This document shows positions 35,634-44,742 of a stretch of 64,000 nt of DNA, piece by piece. The notes beneath the pieces were generated by a model that made no database searches, had not been told where the DNA came from, and saw only the letters and a list, made by a program, of their open reading frames with translations. Source of the DNA: Bacteroidales bacterium UBA6366 (GTDB lineage: Bacteria > Bacteroidota > Bacteroidia > Bacteroidales > UBA932); the NCBI GenBank assembly GCA_002438845.1, contig DJRG01000078.1, positions 15,044-79,043 on the forward strand, read 5' to 3'. Each line of letters starts with the position of its first letter. Position 1 is the stretch's first letter. A program made the position numbers and the translations under genes.

Positions 35634-36731
35634 TTAAGACTTTGACTTACAGTCTCTGAAGAGATCGTCCCACTTCTTCATCGTCTTTTCCAGCGTGAAG
35701 TCTCCGGCTCGTCTTTTGGATTCCGCCCCGAAGCGTTTCCTGAGTTCCTCGTTGCTGATGACACTGCATATTCCTTGCGCCAGTGTCATCGTGTCTCCGA
35801 CTTTTGCAAGGTAGCCATTCGCTCCGATCGTGACCAGTTCGGAAGGCCCTTTAGGACAGTCGTAACTGATGACAGGAAGACCGGCTTCCATCGCTTCCAG
35901 AATCACCATGCCGAAGCCTTCGTATTTTGATGTAAGGATCAGGCAGGAACTGTTGATCATCTCTTTCCGCACGTTGTCCGTGCTGCCTTCGAGAACTACC
36001 TTGCCTTGCAGCCCCATGTCGTTGATCTGGCTTTGAAGGGCGTCTTTCTGGCTTCCGTTTCCATAGATGCTGAGGGCCCAGTCCGGATGCCTGCCGTCCA
36101 CTGTCTTCCAGGCTGTTATCAGATCCTTGAAATTTTTCTGGCTCTCCAGCCTTCCGGCCGCTATGCAGCGCTTCCGTGTCAGCGGCGAGACATCTTCGGA
36201 AACGAAGGACAGCGGATTGTAAATCTGCTCCACATCCGGCCTTACTTTAAGCCAATCCTCTTTGTCGGCCTGGGTCAGCACCACGAACCTGTCCAGTTTC
36301 CTGACGGCCTTCTCAAGTCTTTTCGTCCTGAATGCCGCATAAATCCTTCCGAATATGTTCGAGCCGTATTTCATCATGAATTTCTCATGCGAGAAATGAA
36401 ATTCTCCAAATTTAATCCCGGCGTTCTTGCATCCTGTCAGGGCATAGAGCCCGTTGTCGCAGACCGTCACAGTGATGTCCGGACGGATCTTTTCAAGCAA
36501 AGAGTCCAGTCTCTTCCTGCACTTGAAGACAAAAATCCTGTCGTTGGCGTCAAGATCATGTCTGACAATCTTTTCGCTGAGCTTGAAAAACTCCTTTCGG
36601 CCTTTCTGCCTCGCCGTGATGATGTGGACTTCGTAGCCCAGGACGTCAGCCAGATAGTTGGCCTTTGTCGTGAGGACTCTTTCAATGCCTCCGGAGAGGT
36701 TCAGGGCGTGTATGCAGTATGCAAGTCGCAT
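35634..36731 (-). CDS. GT4-family glycosyltransferase
   Basis: 365 residues. The N-terminal Rossmann domain begins MRLAYCIHALNLSGGIERVL with the GGIER acceptor loop; the donor-side motif KYEGFGMVILEAMEAGLPVI is typical of retaining GT-B GT4 enzymes. Convergent with the Stealth gene, 10 bp apart. Presumably builds the glycan decorated by the LicD and Stealth enzymes. Sugar specificity cannot be read from the sequence. Confidence 0.9.
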   Translation of the reverse strand: MRLAYCIHALNLSGGIERVLTTKANYLADVLGYEVHIITARQKGRKEFFKLSEKIVRHDLDANDRIFVFKCRKRLDSLLEKIRPDITVTVCDNGLYALTGCKNAGIKFGEFHFSHEKFMMKYGSNIFGRIYAAFRTKRLEKAVRKLDRFVVLTQADKEDWLKVRPDVEQIYNPLSFVSEDVSPLTRKRCIAAGRLESQKNFKDLITAWKTVDGRHPDWALSIYGNGSQKDALQSQINDMGLQGKVVLEGSTDNVRKEMINSSCLILTSKYEGFGMVILEAMEAGLPVISYDCPKGPSELVTIGANGYLAKVGDTMTLAQGICSVISNEELRKRFGAESKRRAGDFTLEKTMKKWDDLFRDCKSKS

Positions 36732-36798
36732 CGTTATCTGTTTTAGTCAGCAATTTACTAAGTTTATGCAGAATTACAAAACGTTTGGCGTTCCTCTT

Positions 36799-36945
36799 TA
36801 CGCGTTTTCCCGCCGGTCAGCCTCCTTTTCGTCGGAACTAAGAGTAAAGCAAGTACGAAATTTGAGTGGATACCGCGGCAGAACGCCGCTTAGTGTTGAA
36901 ACGAGATCCGGAGGATCGGCTGACCTTTGGCGGGATTGAAGCGTA
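36799..36945 (+). ncRNA. Putative structured RNA (unassigned), or structured inverted-repeat element
   Basis: The 409-bp gap 36732-37140 holds no gene but a strong nested structure. The outer stem has TACGC (36799-36803) with GCGTA (36941-36945), CCCGCC (36809-36814) with GGCGGG (36929-36934), and GGTCAGCC (36815-36822) with GGCTGACC (36918-36925). Inside are ACTAAG/CTTAGT (36837-36842 / 36889-36894), a hairpin GCGGC-AGAAC-GCCGC (36875-36889) and GATCC-GGA-GGATC (36905-36917). These three levels suggest a junction-type RNA of about 147 nt. The strand is uncertain. I could not match it to a known class. Confidence 0.45.
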
Positions 36946-37140
36946 AAAGACTTCTGTCGGACAATCCTCTGCCGGACAAAACTCTGAGACAAAGGTAGTT
37001 TTGTGAGTGATACAGAGGCCGGTTCAAAAAGAAAAATGATGAAAAATTTTCTGTTTTTTATAGAATAGTGGCGAAATCGCGAAATAGATTGTAAATTTGG
37101 CACGTGACAAAAAAAGTTTATCGAGTATAAAGAAATATTT

Positions 37141-37800
37141 ATGGGCTTAATTAGGAGAATGAGGATGTTTTTCCGGGGAACCCGCCACGATTTTGTCCCG
37201 ATTCTTGCGCGGCAGACAGACTTCCTTTGCAAGACATCATCCTTGCTGGTGGAGATGTTCGGGACGGAGGATGCCGAATCCCGCTCAAGAATGGAGAAGG
37301 AGATCAAATCCTGCGAGGTTCAGGGGGACGCTCTTTTGACAGAGTTCCACGAGATGCTTTCCGGACGTCTTTTCGTTCAAGTCAACAAACTGGACCTTCA
37401 GGCTGTGGCGATGGCGATGGACGACTGCCTGGATGTCATAAAGGACACTTCCAAGGCTGTCCTTATCTACCGGCCGGCGAAACTTGACGACCAACTCAAG
37501 GAGCTGGCGCAGATGGCGAGATCTCAGTCGGTGGTCATTCACGATGCCATTCCGCTTTTGGTCGATCTCAGGAGAAACATTCCGGCCATCTCGATGGCCT
37601 GCGAGCGTGTGACGGAATTGGAGCATGCCGCCGATGACGCCTATGAGGAATATATGGGCTACATTTTCGACAACGAGGAGAACACACGCGAGTTGATCAA
37701 GTACAAGAACTTAGCGGAGATGCTGGAGAACGCCACGGACGCGCACAAGCGCATTTCCGATAATATTCGTAAGCTTCTGCTCAATTATTTGGCGGATTGA
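37141..37800 (+). CDS. DUF47 (PhoU-like) protein
   Basis: 219 residues, nearly all helical, with the two-bundle PhoU-like pattern (EIKSCEVQGDALLTEFHEML..., AISMACERVTELEHAADDAYEEYMGYI). DUF47 proteins usually accompany a Pit-type phosphate permease and modulate it; no permease gene is adjacent here. Starts MGLIRRMRMFF. Single gene between the structured element and secA. Confidence 0.85.
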   Translation: MGLIRRMRMFFRGTRHDFVPILARQTDFLCKTSSLLVEMFGTEDAESRSRMEKEIKSCEVQGDALLTEFHEMLSGRLFVQVNKLDLQAVAMAMDDCLDVIKDTSKAVLIYRPAKLDDQLKELAQMARSQSVVIHDAIPLLVDLRRNIPAISMACERVTELEHAADDAYEEYMGYIFDNEENTRELIKYKNLAEMLENATDAHKRISDNIRKLLLNYLAD

Positions 37801-37943
37801 CGGGTCCGAGATGATGCCGTATTGGGTTGGATGTGGTCTTGAATGTGGTGATATTCAAGCATATCAGTAATCCTATTCACTTGACGCCCCTGACCTCTTG
37901 TTGTGTCTGACATTTCGGCAGGGCGTTAATCAGGGCTTAAAAA

Positions 37944-37975
37944 TTGTAAATGTCTTTGATTATCATTAAATTTGT
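37944..37975 (+). promoter_or_regulatory. Promoter of secA
   Basis: ATTG (37944-37947), 20-nt spacer, TAAATTTG (37968-37975), 30 bp before the secA ATG. Confidence 0.65.
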
Positions 37976-38004
37976 AGGATTATCAGAGACATTTTGATTT
38001 TTTT

Positions 38005-41000
38005 ATGGCTATAGCTAGTATTCTAAAAAAAGTGTTCGGCTCAAAGGCCGACAGAGACCTCAAGCAGATCCGGCCTATTCTTAACAAGGTTCTGGAGGCT
38101 TACGGTCCCATAGACCAGCTCTCCAACGATGAACTGAGAGCCAAGACTGAGGCATTGAAGGCGAGGCTGCGTGATTGCGAAGCTCCGTTCGAGAAGAGGA
38201 TCGCCGAGATAAAGGCCAAGCTGGATGAGGATATCCCGGTACATGAGAAAGAGAACCTTGCGACAGAGTCCGACAAGCTTGTGAAGGACGAGGACGCGGA
38301 GATCGAGAAGGTTTTGGAGGAGATTCTCCCGGAGGCTTTCGCGATCATGAAGTCCACAGCCCGCAGGTTCAAGGAGAACGCCGCCATCGAGGTGACCGCA
38401 AATGACTTTGACCGCGCTCTCAGCATAAACCATGATTTCGTCCACATAGAGGGCGACAAGGCCATATATCAAAATCATTGGATAGCCGGCGGCAACGAGG
38501 TGACCTGGGACATGGTTCACTACGATGTCCAGTTGATCGGTGGCATCGTGCTGCATCAGGGCAAGATCGCCGAGATGGCTACCGGTGAGGGAAAGACCCT
38601 CGTGGCGACCCTCCCTGTGTTTCTTAACGCATTGGCCGGCAAGGGTGTGCATGTGGTGACCGTCAATGACTACCTCTCAAAGCGTGACTCTGAATGGATG
38701 GGACCGCTCTATATGTTCCACGGGCTTTCTGTGGACTGCATCGACAAGCACGAGCCCAACAGCGACGCCCGCAAGAGAGCCTACAACTGCGACATCACTT
38801 TCGGTACGAACAACGAGTTCGGTTTCGACTATCTGCGTGACAATATGGCAGTGAACATGACAGACCTCGTCCAGAGGAAGCATCACTATGCCATTGTTGA
38901 TGAGGTGGACTCCGTGCTCATTGATGACGCCCGTACTCCGTTGATCATCTCCGGTCCTGTGGCCAAGGCTCAGGATGACGAACAGTACATGGAGTTCAGA
39001 CCTTATGTCGAGAGTCTCTATCAGAAGCAGCGCGCTTTTGTCACCCAGGTTCTGAACGATGCCAAGAAGGCCATAGCCGCCGGGAAGGAGGACGAGGGAG
39101 GAATGCTTCTTCTGCGTGCCTACAAGGGACTTCCTAAGTACCAGCCTCTGATCAAGTTCCTCAGCGAACAAGGCATGAAGCAGCTGATGCAGAAGGCCGA
39201 GAACTACTATATGCAGGACAACGAGCGCGAGATGCACATCGTCACCGACGAGTTGTATTTCGTGATCAGCGAGCAGCAGCACTCCGTTGACATGACCGAC
39301 AAGGGACACGACCTGCTGGCCAATGCCGTATCCAATCCGGACTTTTTCGTGCTCCCTGACGTTGGAAGCCAGATCGCAGAGATCCAGAAGAACACAGAGC
39401 TCTCTGCCGAGGAGAAACAGGAGAAGAAGGATGCCCTCATGGAGGACTACTCCCTCAAGAGCGAGCGTGTCCATACTGTGATCCAGCTTCTCAAGGCTTA
39501 CGCGATGTTCCAGAAGGATGTCGACTACATCGTTATCGACAACAAGGTCAAGATTGTGGACGAGCAGACCGGCCGTATCATGGAGGGACGCCGCTGGAGC
39601 GATGGACTGCATCAGGCTGTCGAGGCCAAGGAGAATGTCAAAGTCGAGGCAGCCACGCAGACTTTCGCGACGGTCACCCTTCAGAACTATTTCAGAATGT
39701 ACCACAAGCTCGCCGGTATGACAGGTACCGCCGAGACTGAGGCGGGCGAGTTCTGGTCCATCTACAAACTGGATGTGGTTGTCATCCCGACCAACCGTCC
39801 TGTCATCAGGGACGATCAGGATGACCTTATCTATAAGACAAAGAAAGCCAAGTACACCGCTGTCATCAACAAGGTTGAGGAGCTTATCGCAAAAGGCCGT
39901 CCTGTTCTGGTCGGCACGACGGATGTCGAGACTTCCGAACTCCTGAGCCGTATGCTCCGCATGAGAGGCATCAAGCACAACGTCCTCAATGCCAAGGAGC
40001 ATGCCAGGGAGGCCGAGATCGTCGCCCAGGCCGGTTTGTCCAGCACTGTGACCATCGCCACGAACATGGCTGGCCGTGGTACCGACATCAAGCTTTCTCC
40101 GGAGGTGAAGAAGGCCGGAGGCCTGGCGATCATCGGTACTGAAAGGCATGATAGCCGCCGTGTGGACCGTCAGCTCAGAGGTCGTGCCGGACGTCAGGGA
40201 GACCCAGGCTCGTCTGCTTTCTATGTTTCCCTTGAGGACAAGCTGATGCGTCTGTTCGGTTCCGAGAGGATCGCCGGAGTGGTTGACAAGCTTGGAATGG
40301 CAGATGACGAGGCTTTGGTGAGCGGAATGCTTTCCAAGTCAATAGAAAACGCACAGAGAAAAGTCGAGGAGAACAACTTTGGAATCCGTAAGAGGCTCCT
40401 TGAATATGACGATGTGATGAACTACCAGCGTGAGGCTGTCTATGCCAGAAGGCGCAACGCCCTTTCCGGTGAGAGGATCGAGATCGATGTTAGGAACATG
40501 ATGATCGACTCCGCCTCCATCATCGCCGGTCGCGCCGAGGGAATGCCTTATCAGGATTTCGAGGAATATGTGATGGCTCAGCTGTCAATCGACCTCGGAT
40601 TTGATGAGAACTTTTATGCCAATGCTAAAGGCGACAAACTTACCGACGCTCTCTGCAATCAGATGCAGGCTGTTTATGAGCGCAGGATGAACACCCTTGC
40701 GGAGAAGGTCTATCCGTTCATCAAGATGATCTTCGAGAAGCAGGGAAATATGTACAAGAACATTGCCATTCCTATTTCTGACGGCCGCAAGATGCTGACG
40801 CTCAGCGTTGACCTTGAAAAGGCCTACAACACTCAGGGCAAGGAGATCGCCAAGGCTCTCAGCCGCTCGATCATCCTTTACCAGATTGACGAGCACTGGA
40901 AGCAGCACCTGCGTGACATGGATGACCTTCGTCAGAGCGTCCAGAACGCCGCCTATGAGCAGAAGGATCCTCTCGTGGTTTACAAGCTGGAGAGTTACAA

Positions 41001-41280
41001 CCTCTTCGCCACCATGCTTGAGGAACTCAACAAGGATGTGCTCTCATTCCTTCTCAGGGCTTTTGTCCCTCTCCGCGAGGACAGCGAGGCTCGTCCGGCC
41101 CAGGCTCCGAGAAGCCAGGACATGAGCAACATGAGGACCCAGCGCAACGATCTCACAACCAATGGCGAGCAGAAGGCGAGGACTCCGATTCATGTCGACA
41201 AGAAGATCGGGCGCAACGACCCATGCCCGTGTGGCTCCGGCAAGAAGTACAAGAATTGCCACGGCGCTGGTCTGGTTTAA
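38005..41280 (+). CDS. secA: Preprotein translocase ATPase SecA
   Basis: 1091 residues, longer than E. coli SecA (901), as is usual in Bacteroidetes because of insertions in the N-terminal and preprotein-binding regions (for example around 330-480). Motifs: [19 protein letters not shown] (Walker A), [12 protein letters not shown] (DEAD-like box), [36 protein letters not shown]. The C-terminus has the zinc-binding tail [14 protein letters not shown] that contacts SecB or ribosomes. SecA drives proteins through SecYEG using ATP. Confidence 0.96.
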   Translation: MAIASILKKVFGSKADRDLKQIRPILNKVLEAYGPIDQLSNDELRAKTEALKARLRDCEAPFEKRIAEIKAKLDEDIPVHEKENLATESDKLVKDEDAEIEKVLEEILPEAFAIMKSTARRFKENAAIEVTANDFDRALSINHDFVHIEGDKAIYQNHWIAGGNEVTWDMVHYDVQLIGGIVLHQGKIAEMATGEGKTLVATLPVFLNALAGKGVHVVTVNDYLSKRDSEWMGPLYMFHGLSVDCIDKHEPNSDARKRAYNCDITFGTNNEFGFDYLRDNMAVNMTDLVQRKHHYAIVDEVDSVLIDDARTPLIISGPVAKAQDDEQYMEFRPYVESLYQKQRAFVTQVLNDAKKAIAAGKEDEGGMLLLRAYKGLPKYQPLIKFLSEQGMKQLMQKAENYYMQDNEREMHIVTDELYFVISEQQHSVDMTDKGHDLLANAVSNPDFFVLPDVGSQIAEIQKNTELSAEEKQEKKDALMEDYSLKSERVHTVIQLLKAYAMFQKDVDYIVIDNKVKIVDEQTGRIMEGRRWSDGLHQAVEAKENVKVEAATQTFATVTLQNYFRMYHKLAGMTGTAETEAGEFWSIYKLDVVVIPTNRPVIRDDQDDLIYKTKKAKYTAVINKVEELIAKGRPVLVGTTDVETSELLSRMLRMRGIKHNVLNAKEHAREAEIVAQAGLSSTVTIATNMAGRGTDIKLSPEVKKAGGLAIIGTERHDSRRVDRQLRGRAGRQGDPGSSAFYVSLEDKLMRLFGSERIAGVVDKLGMADDEALVSGMLSKSIENAQRKVEENNFGIRKRLLEYDDVMNYQREAVYARRRNALSGERIEIDVRNMMIDSASIIAGRAEGMPYQDFEEYVMAQLSIDLGFDENFYANAKGDKLTDALCNQMQAVYERRMNTLAEKVYPFIKMIFEKQGNMYKNIAIPISDGRKMLTLSVDLEKAYNTQGKEIAKALSRSIILYQIDEHWKQHLRDMDDLRQSVQNAAYEQKDPLVVYKLESYNLFATMLEELNKDVLSFLLRAFVPLREDSEARPAQAPRSQDMSNMRTQRNDLTTNGEQKARTPIHVDKKIGRNDPCPCGSGKKYKNCHGAGLV

Positions 41281-41293
41281 TGGAATATTTAAG

Positions 41294-41322
41294 GGCTGCT
41301 TAAAGGAAAACCTTTGGCAGCC
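41294..41322 (+). other. Hairpin between secA and the bactofilin gene
   Basis: GGCTGC-TTAAAGG-AAAA-CCTTTG-GCAGCC pairs along almost its full length. No T-run follows, so it may be a leader or processing hairpin rather than a terminator. Confidence 0.45.
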
Positions 41323-41359
41323 TGTGATAACTATATAAGAATATAAGGATACAAGAAAT

Positions 41360-41860
41360 ATGAGCGCAAATTATGGTTCAACCGATTCAGCTGGTGTGAA
41401 CGACATCAGCAGAATCTCAGCCGGTTCGGTAATCAAAGGGGAGATCACATCTCCCAATGACATAAGGATTGATGGTACTTTCGAAGGTCGCATTTTCTCT
41501 CAGGCCAAGGTGGTTGTAGGCGAGAAGGCTGTCATCAAGGGTGACATCATCTGCAACAACGCTGACTTTTGGGGAACGATCAACGGCAACTTCTTCGTGA
41601 AGGACACTCTTTCCCTGAAAGACACATGTGTCGTGGAGGGCGATCTTCACATCAGGAGACTTCAGGTAGAACTTGACGCCAAATTCAACGGCAACTGCAA
41701 GATGATCACCGAAGAGGAGTTCAATCAGCTTACCTCTGGCTCCCGTCCAGGGATGTACGAGGTCCAGGCTTCCGCTCCGAAAGAGGATGATGATTTCACA
41801 GTAGGTTCCGGTAAATCCCCGTTCTCCATTCCGGCCAACGACGAGATCCCCGAGGCTTAG
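41360..41860 (+). CDS. Bactofilin (polymer-forming cytoskeletal protein)
   Basis: 166 residues. Core (about 20-120) is the repetitive right-handed beta-helix of DUF583: SVIKGEITSPNDIRIDGTFE, GRIFSQAKVVVGEKAVIKGD, LSLKDTCVVEGDLHIRRL. Flexible tails at both ends. Bactofilins self-assemble into filaments without nucleotide and help shape the envelope. Follows secA by about 80 bp. Confidence 0.9.
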   Translation: MSANYGSTDSAGVNDISRISAGSVIKGEITSPNDIRIDGTFEGRIFSQAKVVVGEKAVIKGDIICNNADFWGTINGNFFVKDTLSLKDTCVVEGDLHIRRLQVELDAKFNGNCKMITEEEFNQLTSGSRPGMYEVQASAPKEDDDFTVGSGKSPFSIPANDEIPEA

Positions 41861-41886
41861 GCCCGGCATTTCAGTTTGGAAATAAC

Positions 41887-41929
41887 AAAAAAGAAAGAGA
41901 GTGACATATAGTCACTCGCTTTCTTTTTT
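41887..41929. terminator. Bidirectional terminator
   Basis: Hairpin GAAAGAGAGTGAC-ATATA-GTCACTCGCTTTC flanked by A6 on the left and T6 on the right, between the bactofilin gene (+) and tRNA-Gly (-). Confidence 0.88.
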
Positions 41930-41931
41930 GT

Positions 41932-42007
41932 TGGAGCGGAATGCGAGGCTCGAACTCGTGACCTTCGGCTTGGGAAGCCAACGCTCTACCAACTGAGCTA
42001 ATTCCGC
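41932..42007 (-). tRNA. tRNA-Gly (CCC)
   Basis: Acceptor GCGGAAT pairs with ATTCCGC; D arm TAGCTCAGTTGGTAGAGC; anticodon loop TTCCCAA gives CCC; T arm GAGTTCGAGCCTC. A T discriminator is followed by an encoded CCA (41932-41934). Confidence 0.93.
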
Positions 42008-42014
42008 AAACAAA

Positions 42015-42053
42015 ATGCGAGACTTATTGATTGGATTCAATAGCCTCGCATCT
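42015..42053 (-). terminator. Hairpin between tRNA-Arg and tRNA-Gly, probable terminator
   Basis: Arms ATGCGAG/CTCGCAT with inner CTTATTGA/TTCAATAG around TTGGA. Read on the minus strand, the stem is followed by TTTTGTTT, as in a rho-independent terminator of tRNA-Arg. tRNA-Gly would then need its own promoter or read-through. Confidence 0.55.
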
Positions 42054-42056
42054 TTG

Positions 42057-42130
42057 TGATCCCCACAGGATTCAAACCTGTAACCTTTTGATCCGTAGTC
42101 AAATGCTCTATTCAGTTGAGCTAGGGGACC
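42057..42130 (-). tRNA. tRNA-Arg (ACG)
   Basis: Acceptor GGTCCCC pairs with GGGGATC (one G-T pair); D arm TAGCTCAACTGAATAGAGC; anticodon loop CTACGGA gives ACG; T arm AGGTTTGAATCCT. Discriminator A; CCA is not encoded. Confidence 0.93.
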
Positions 42131-42167
42131 ATTACCGGAATTGAATTCCGGAGTATCTCTACAAGGA

Positions 42168-42548
42168 CTATGCTTCCTCTTCCTTTACGAAAGCAAGCTT
42201 CTTTTCCTTAATTCTTGCCTTCTTACCGGAGAGTTGACGCAAATAGAAGATTCTTGCCCTGCGAACCTTGCCGACCTTGTTCAATTCAATGCTGTCAATG
42301 AATGGTGACTGGAAAGGGAAGATTCTCTCAACTCCGATACCTCCAGAAATCTTACGAACTGTGAAAGTTCTTGTCTGTGGGGTGGCACCTCTAAGCTGGA
42401 TAACCACGCCTCTGAACTTCTGGAGCCTGTCCTTATCACCTTCCTTGATTCTGTAGGTGACGGTGATTGTGTCACCGGCCTTGAATCTTGGATACGTAGC
42501 GACTTTCTCGTTAGCGAAAGCCTGTTCTACAACTTTAATCAAATCCAT
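42168..42548 (-). CDS. rplS: 50S ribosomal protein L19
   Basis: 126 residues. Core motifs FKAGDTITVTYRIKEGDKDRLQ, FRGVVIQLRG and FPFQSPFIDSIELNKVGKVR are L19 hallmarks, with a short C-terminal basic extension. The protein sits at the 30S-50S interface. The promoter lies at 42624-42654; the two tRNAs follow in the same direction and may be partly co-transcribed. Confidence 0.96.
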   Translation of the reverse strand: MDLIKVVEQAFANEKVATYPRFKAGDTITVTYRIKEGDKDRLQKFRGVVIQLRGATPQTRTFTVRKISGGIGVERIFPFQSPFIDSIELNKVGKVRRARIFYLRQLSGKKARIKEKKLAFVKEEEA

Positions 42549-42623
42549 TTCTCAAAATTTTTATCGCAACATTACGCACATCTGATAACGACCCGTAAGC
42601 GGTTGCTCTTGTTTTTCGGACTG

Positions 42624-42654
42624 CAAATGTACGAAGATTTTCTTTTATTCCAAA
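42624..42654 (-). promoter_or_regulatory. Promoter of rplS
   Basis: Minus strand: TTTG (42651-42654), 19-nt spacer, TACATTTG (42624-42631), exact consensus form, about 75 bp before the ATG. Confidence 0.75.
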
Positions 42655-42752
42655 ACTTTTTGAAGTTATTTTTCCGGATTGTAGATGAAATGTTGTAAAT
42701 CCAGCGATCGTACCCGGATGAAAGCATTTTTATCTAAATTGAGTCCTTTTAA

Positions 42753-43946
42753 TCAGAAGATGTTCTTCATCTTGTCGAACAAGGCCTTGTCGTCTCGTGA
42801 AAGATCAGGAGTGAAGGAACGGCTGGCTCTCATGTTCTCCAAGGCGTTCTTCTCATCGGACGAGAGCCTCTTAGGAATCCAGACCAGAATCTTGACGTAC
42901 AGATCCCCGGTTCCGCTTCCGTACCCGTTCACGGCAGGAAGTCCTTTCCCTCGCAGCTTCATCACCGTGCCGGACTGTGTGCCTGGATCCACCTTGACTT
43001 TGTAAGACCCGTCCAGGCAAGGAACGGTTATCTCTGTTCCCAAAATCGCGTCAGTCACGGAAATGACAGTGGAATAGAACAGGTTCTTGCCATCGCGCTT
43101 AAGCGTTGAATGAGGGATCTCTTCGATGATCACGAGAAGGTCTCCGTTCACTCCACCATGAGGAGCGGCATGTCCTTCGCCTCTGATTGTCAGCTGCATG
43201 CCATCCTCGACGCCGGCCGGAATCTTCACCTTTACGGTCTCGCGTCTGCGGACTAAACCGGTGCCGCCGCAGGTACGGCAAGGATTGCTGATGACCTTCC
43301 CTTCACCGCCGCACTGAGGGCATGTCGAATATGTCACCGTCCTTCCGAACAGCGAGTTGACCACACGCTGGGTTTGGCCTGTGCCGTTACATGAAGGGCA
43401 AGTCTTGACATCGGATGCGTTCTTGGTTCCCCGTCCACCGCAGTCGGGACAAGGCCTGTTACGTTCAAGGGTGATCTCTTTCTCGGTACCTGCTGCAATC
43501 TCCTCAAGGGTAAGGCGGACTCTTGTACGGATGTCACGGCCTTTCAGGACTCTTTGCTGGGCTCGTCCCTGACTGCCTCCTCCGAATCCACTGAAACCGG
43601 AGAAACCACCACCGGAGAATCCGCTGAACCCGCCTCCGAACAGATCGTTCAGAATGTCGTTAAGATTTCCGAAACCTCCGCTGAAGTCCGGGCCAGGCTG
43701 TCCGTCCACACCCGCGAATCCGAACTGGTCGTACTTTGCCTTTTTGTCAGGATCGCTGAGCACCGAATACGCCTCCGAAGCCTCCTTGAATTTCTCCTCG
43801 GCGGTCTTCTTTTCGGCCTCTGTGCCGTCAACCCAACGGTCAGGATGCCATTTCATCGCCGCCGTCCTGTAGGCTTTCTTTATGTCGTCGGCACTGGCGG
43901 TCTTGGCGACCCCCAGCACCTCGTAGTAATCTCTTTTCTCTGCCAT
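42753..43946 (-). CDS. dnaJ: Molecular chaperone DnaJ (Hsp40)
   Basis: 397 residues from ATG 43946 (MAEKRDYYEVLGVAKTAS); an upstream ATG at 43973 overlaps grpE and gives a leader unlike DnaJ. The J domain has the HPD motif (MKWHPDRW), then a Gly/Phe-rich linker (SGGFGNLNDILNDLFGGGFSGF), four CxxCxGxG zinc repeats (CPDCGGRG, CPSCNGTG, CPQCGGEG, CRTCGGTG) and the C-terminal substrate domains. It delivers clients to DnaK and stimulates its ATPase. Follows grpE by 13 bp; dnaK is not in the window. Confidence 0.96.
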   Translation of the reverse strand: MAEKRDYYEVLGVAKTASADDIKKAYRTAAMKWHPDRWVDGTEAEKKTAEEKFKEASEAYSVLSDPDKKAKYDQFGFAGVDGQPGPDFSGGFGNLNDILNDLFGGGFSGFSGGGFSGFSGFGGGSQGRAQQRVLKGRDIRTRVRLTLEEIAAGTEKEITLERNRPCPDCGGRGTKNASDVKTCPSCNGTGQTQRVVNSLFGRTVTYSTCPQCGGEGKVISNPCRTCGGTGLVRRRETVKVKIPAGVEDGMQLTIRGEGHAAPHGGVNGDLLVIIEEIPHSTLKRDGKNLFYSTVISVTDAILGTEITVPCLDGSYKVKVDPGTQSGTVMKLRGKGLPAVNGYGSGTGDLYVKILVWIPKRLSSDEKNALENMRASRSFTPDLSRDDKALFDKMKNIF

Positions 43947-43959
43947 ATTCACGAATCTC

Positions 43960-44574
43960 CTATATTCCCACAACTACCTTGGCGAAGCGTATCACCTTGC
44001 CGGAAAGCGTGTAGCCCGTCTGAACCACATCGTAAACCAGACCTTTCTTGTCTTCCTCTTGTACCGGGAACTGGGCCACAGCCTCGTGGAAGTCCGTGTC
44101 AAACTTTTCGCCTTTCGCCTTGATGACCTCAAGCCCCTTGGTTTTTAAATATGCCATCAATTTGTTGTAAATCAAAGCTGTGCCTTCTTTGGCTACCGCA
44201 TCGGACGAACTTTCTTCAAGCATCTTCATGGCTCTCTCGCAGTCATCCAGAACCGGAAGAAGGCCTTTGATCGTGTCCGCCGACGCTGAGGATACAAGCT
44301 CCAGCTTGGCCTCCGCCGAGTGTCTGCGGAAATTCTCGAAATCAGCCATCAGACGGATGTAGTCATCCTTCTCCTTGGCGACACTCGCCTTCAACTCCTC
44401 GTTTTCTTTCAGAAGCTTGTTGAGTTTCTCCTCAATCTTTTTCGCTTCCTCGTCCACTTCCGGAGCATCTTCCTTGCATTCTTTATTTGCGGTTTGCTCT
44501 TTCGTGTCAGCGGCTTGAGCGGCTTGCTTCCGCTCCTCCTGCTCTTTATTCTTGTTCTTCTTGCTCATATTCAT
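43960..44574 (-). CDS. grpE: Nucleotide exchange factor GrpE
   Basis: 204 residues. A Lys/Glu-rich N-terminal extension and long coiled coil (EEKLNKLLKENEELKASVAKE, then RLMADFENFRR) precede the conserved beta domain (FDTDFHEAVAQFPV, YTLSGKVIRFAKVVV). GrpE releases ADP from DnaK. First gene of the grpE-dnaJ pair; ATG 44574 or 44568. Confidence 0.95.
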   Translation of the reverse strand: MNMSKKNKNKEQEERKQAAQAADTKEQTANKECKEDAPEVDEEAKKIEEKLNKLLKENEELKASVAKEKDDYIRLMADFENFRRHSAEAKLELVSSASADTIKGLLPVLDDCERAMKMLEESSSDAVAKEGTALIYNKLMAYLKTKGLEVIKAKGEKFDTDFHEAVAQFPVQEEDKKGLVYDVVQTGYTLSGKVIRFAKVVVGI

Positions 44575-44632
44575 TTCTCCTTATTTCCAATACTTGCGCT
44601 TCCGGGCGGCATCTGACCGTCCAAAGCGACTG

Positions 44633-44640
44633 CAAAGATA
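44633..44640 (-). promoter_or_regulatory. -7 element of grpE-dnaJ
   Basis: TATCTTTG on the minus strand, about 60 bp before the grpE ATG. The -33 position is weak. Confidence 0.5.
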
Positions 44641-44691
44641 TCAAAATATCTGCCAATTACAGAATCGCTGACATAATGTCAGACCTCAAAT

Positions 44692-44723
44692 CTTGCGATT
44701 TCCGGTTCCTGTTGCTAACTTTG
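44692..44723 (+). promoter_or_regulatory. Promoter of uxaC
   Basis: CTTG (44692-44695), 20-nt spacer, TAACTTTG (44716-44723), 20 bp before the ATG. Confidence 0.6.
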
Positions 44724-44742
44724 TCTTATAATAGATCACACA

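Noticed and set aside
36861..36890. T-box-like core (GAGTGGATACCGCGGC)
   Set aside because: It resembles TGGnACCGCG, but no specifier stem was recognised and no aminoacyl-tRNA synthetase or amino-acid gene follows; T-boxes are not expected in this phylum.
38677..40149. 490-codon open frame on the minus strand inside secA
   Set aside because: It is the antisense of a highly conserved gene; its protein has no recognisable motif and arises from codon bias.
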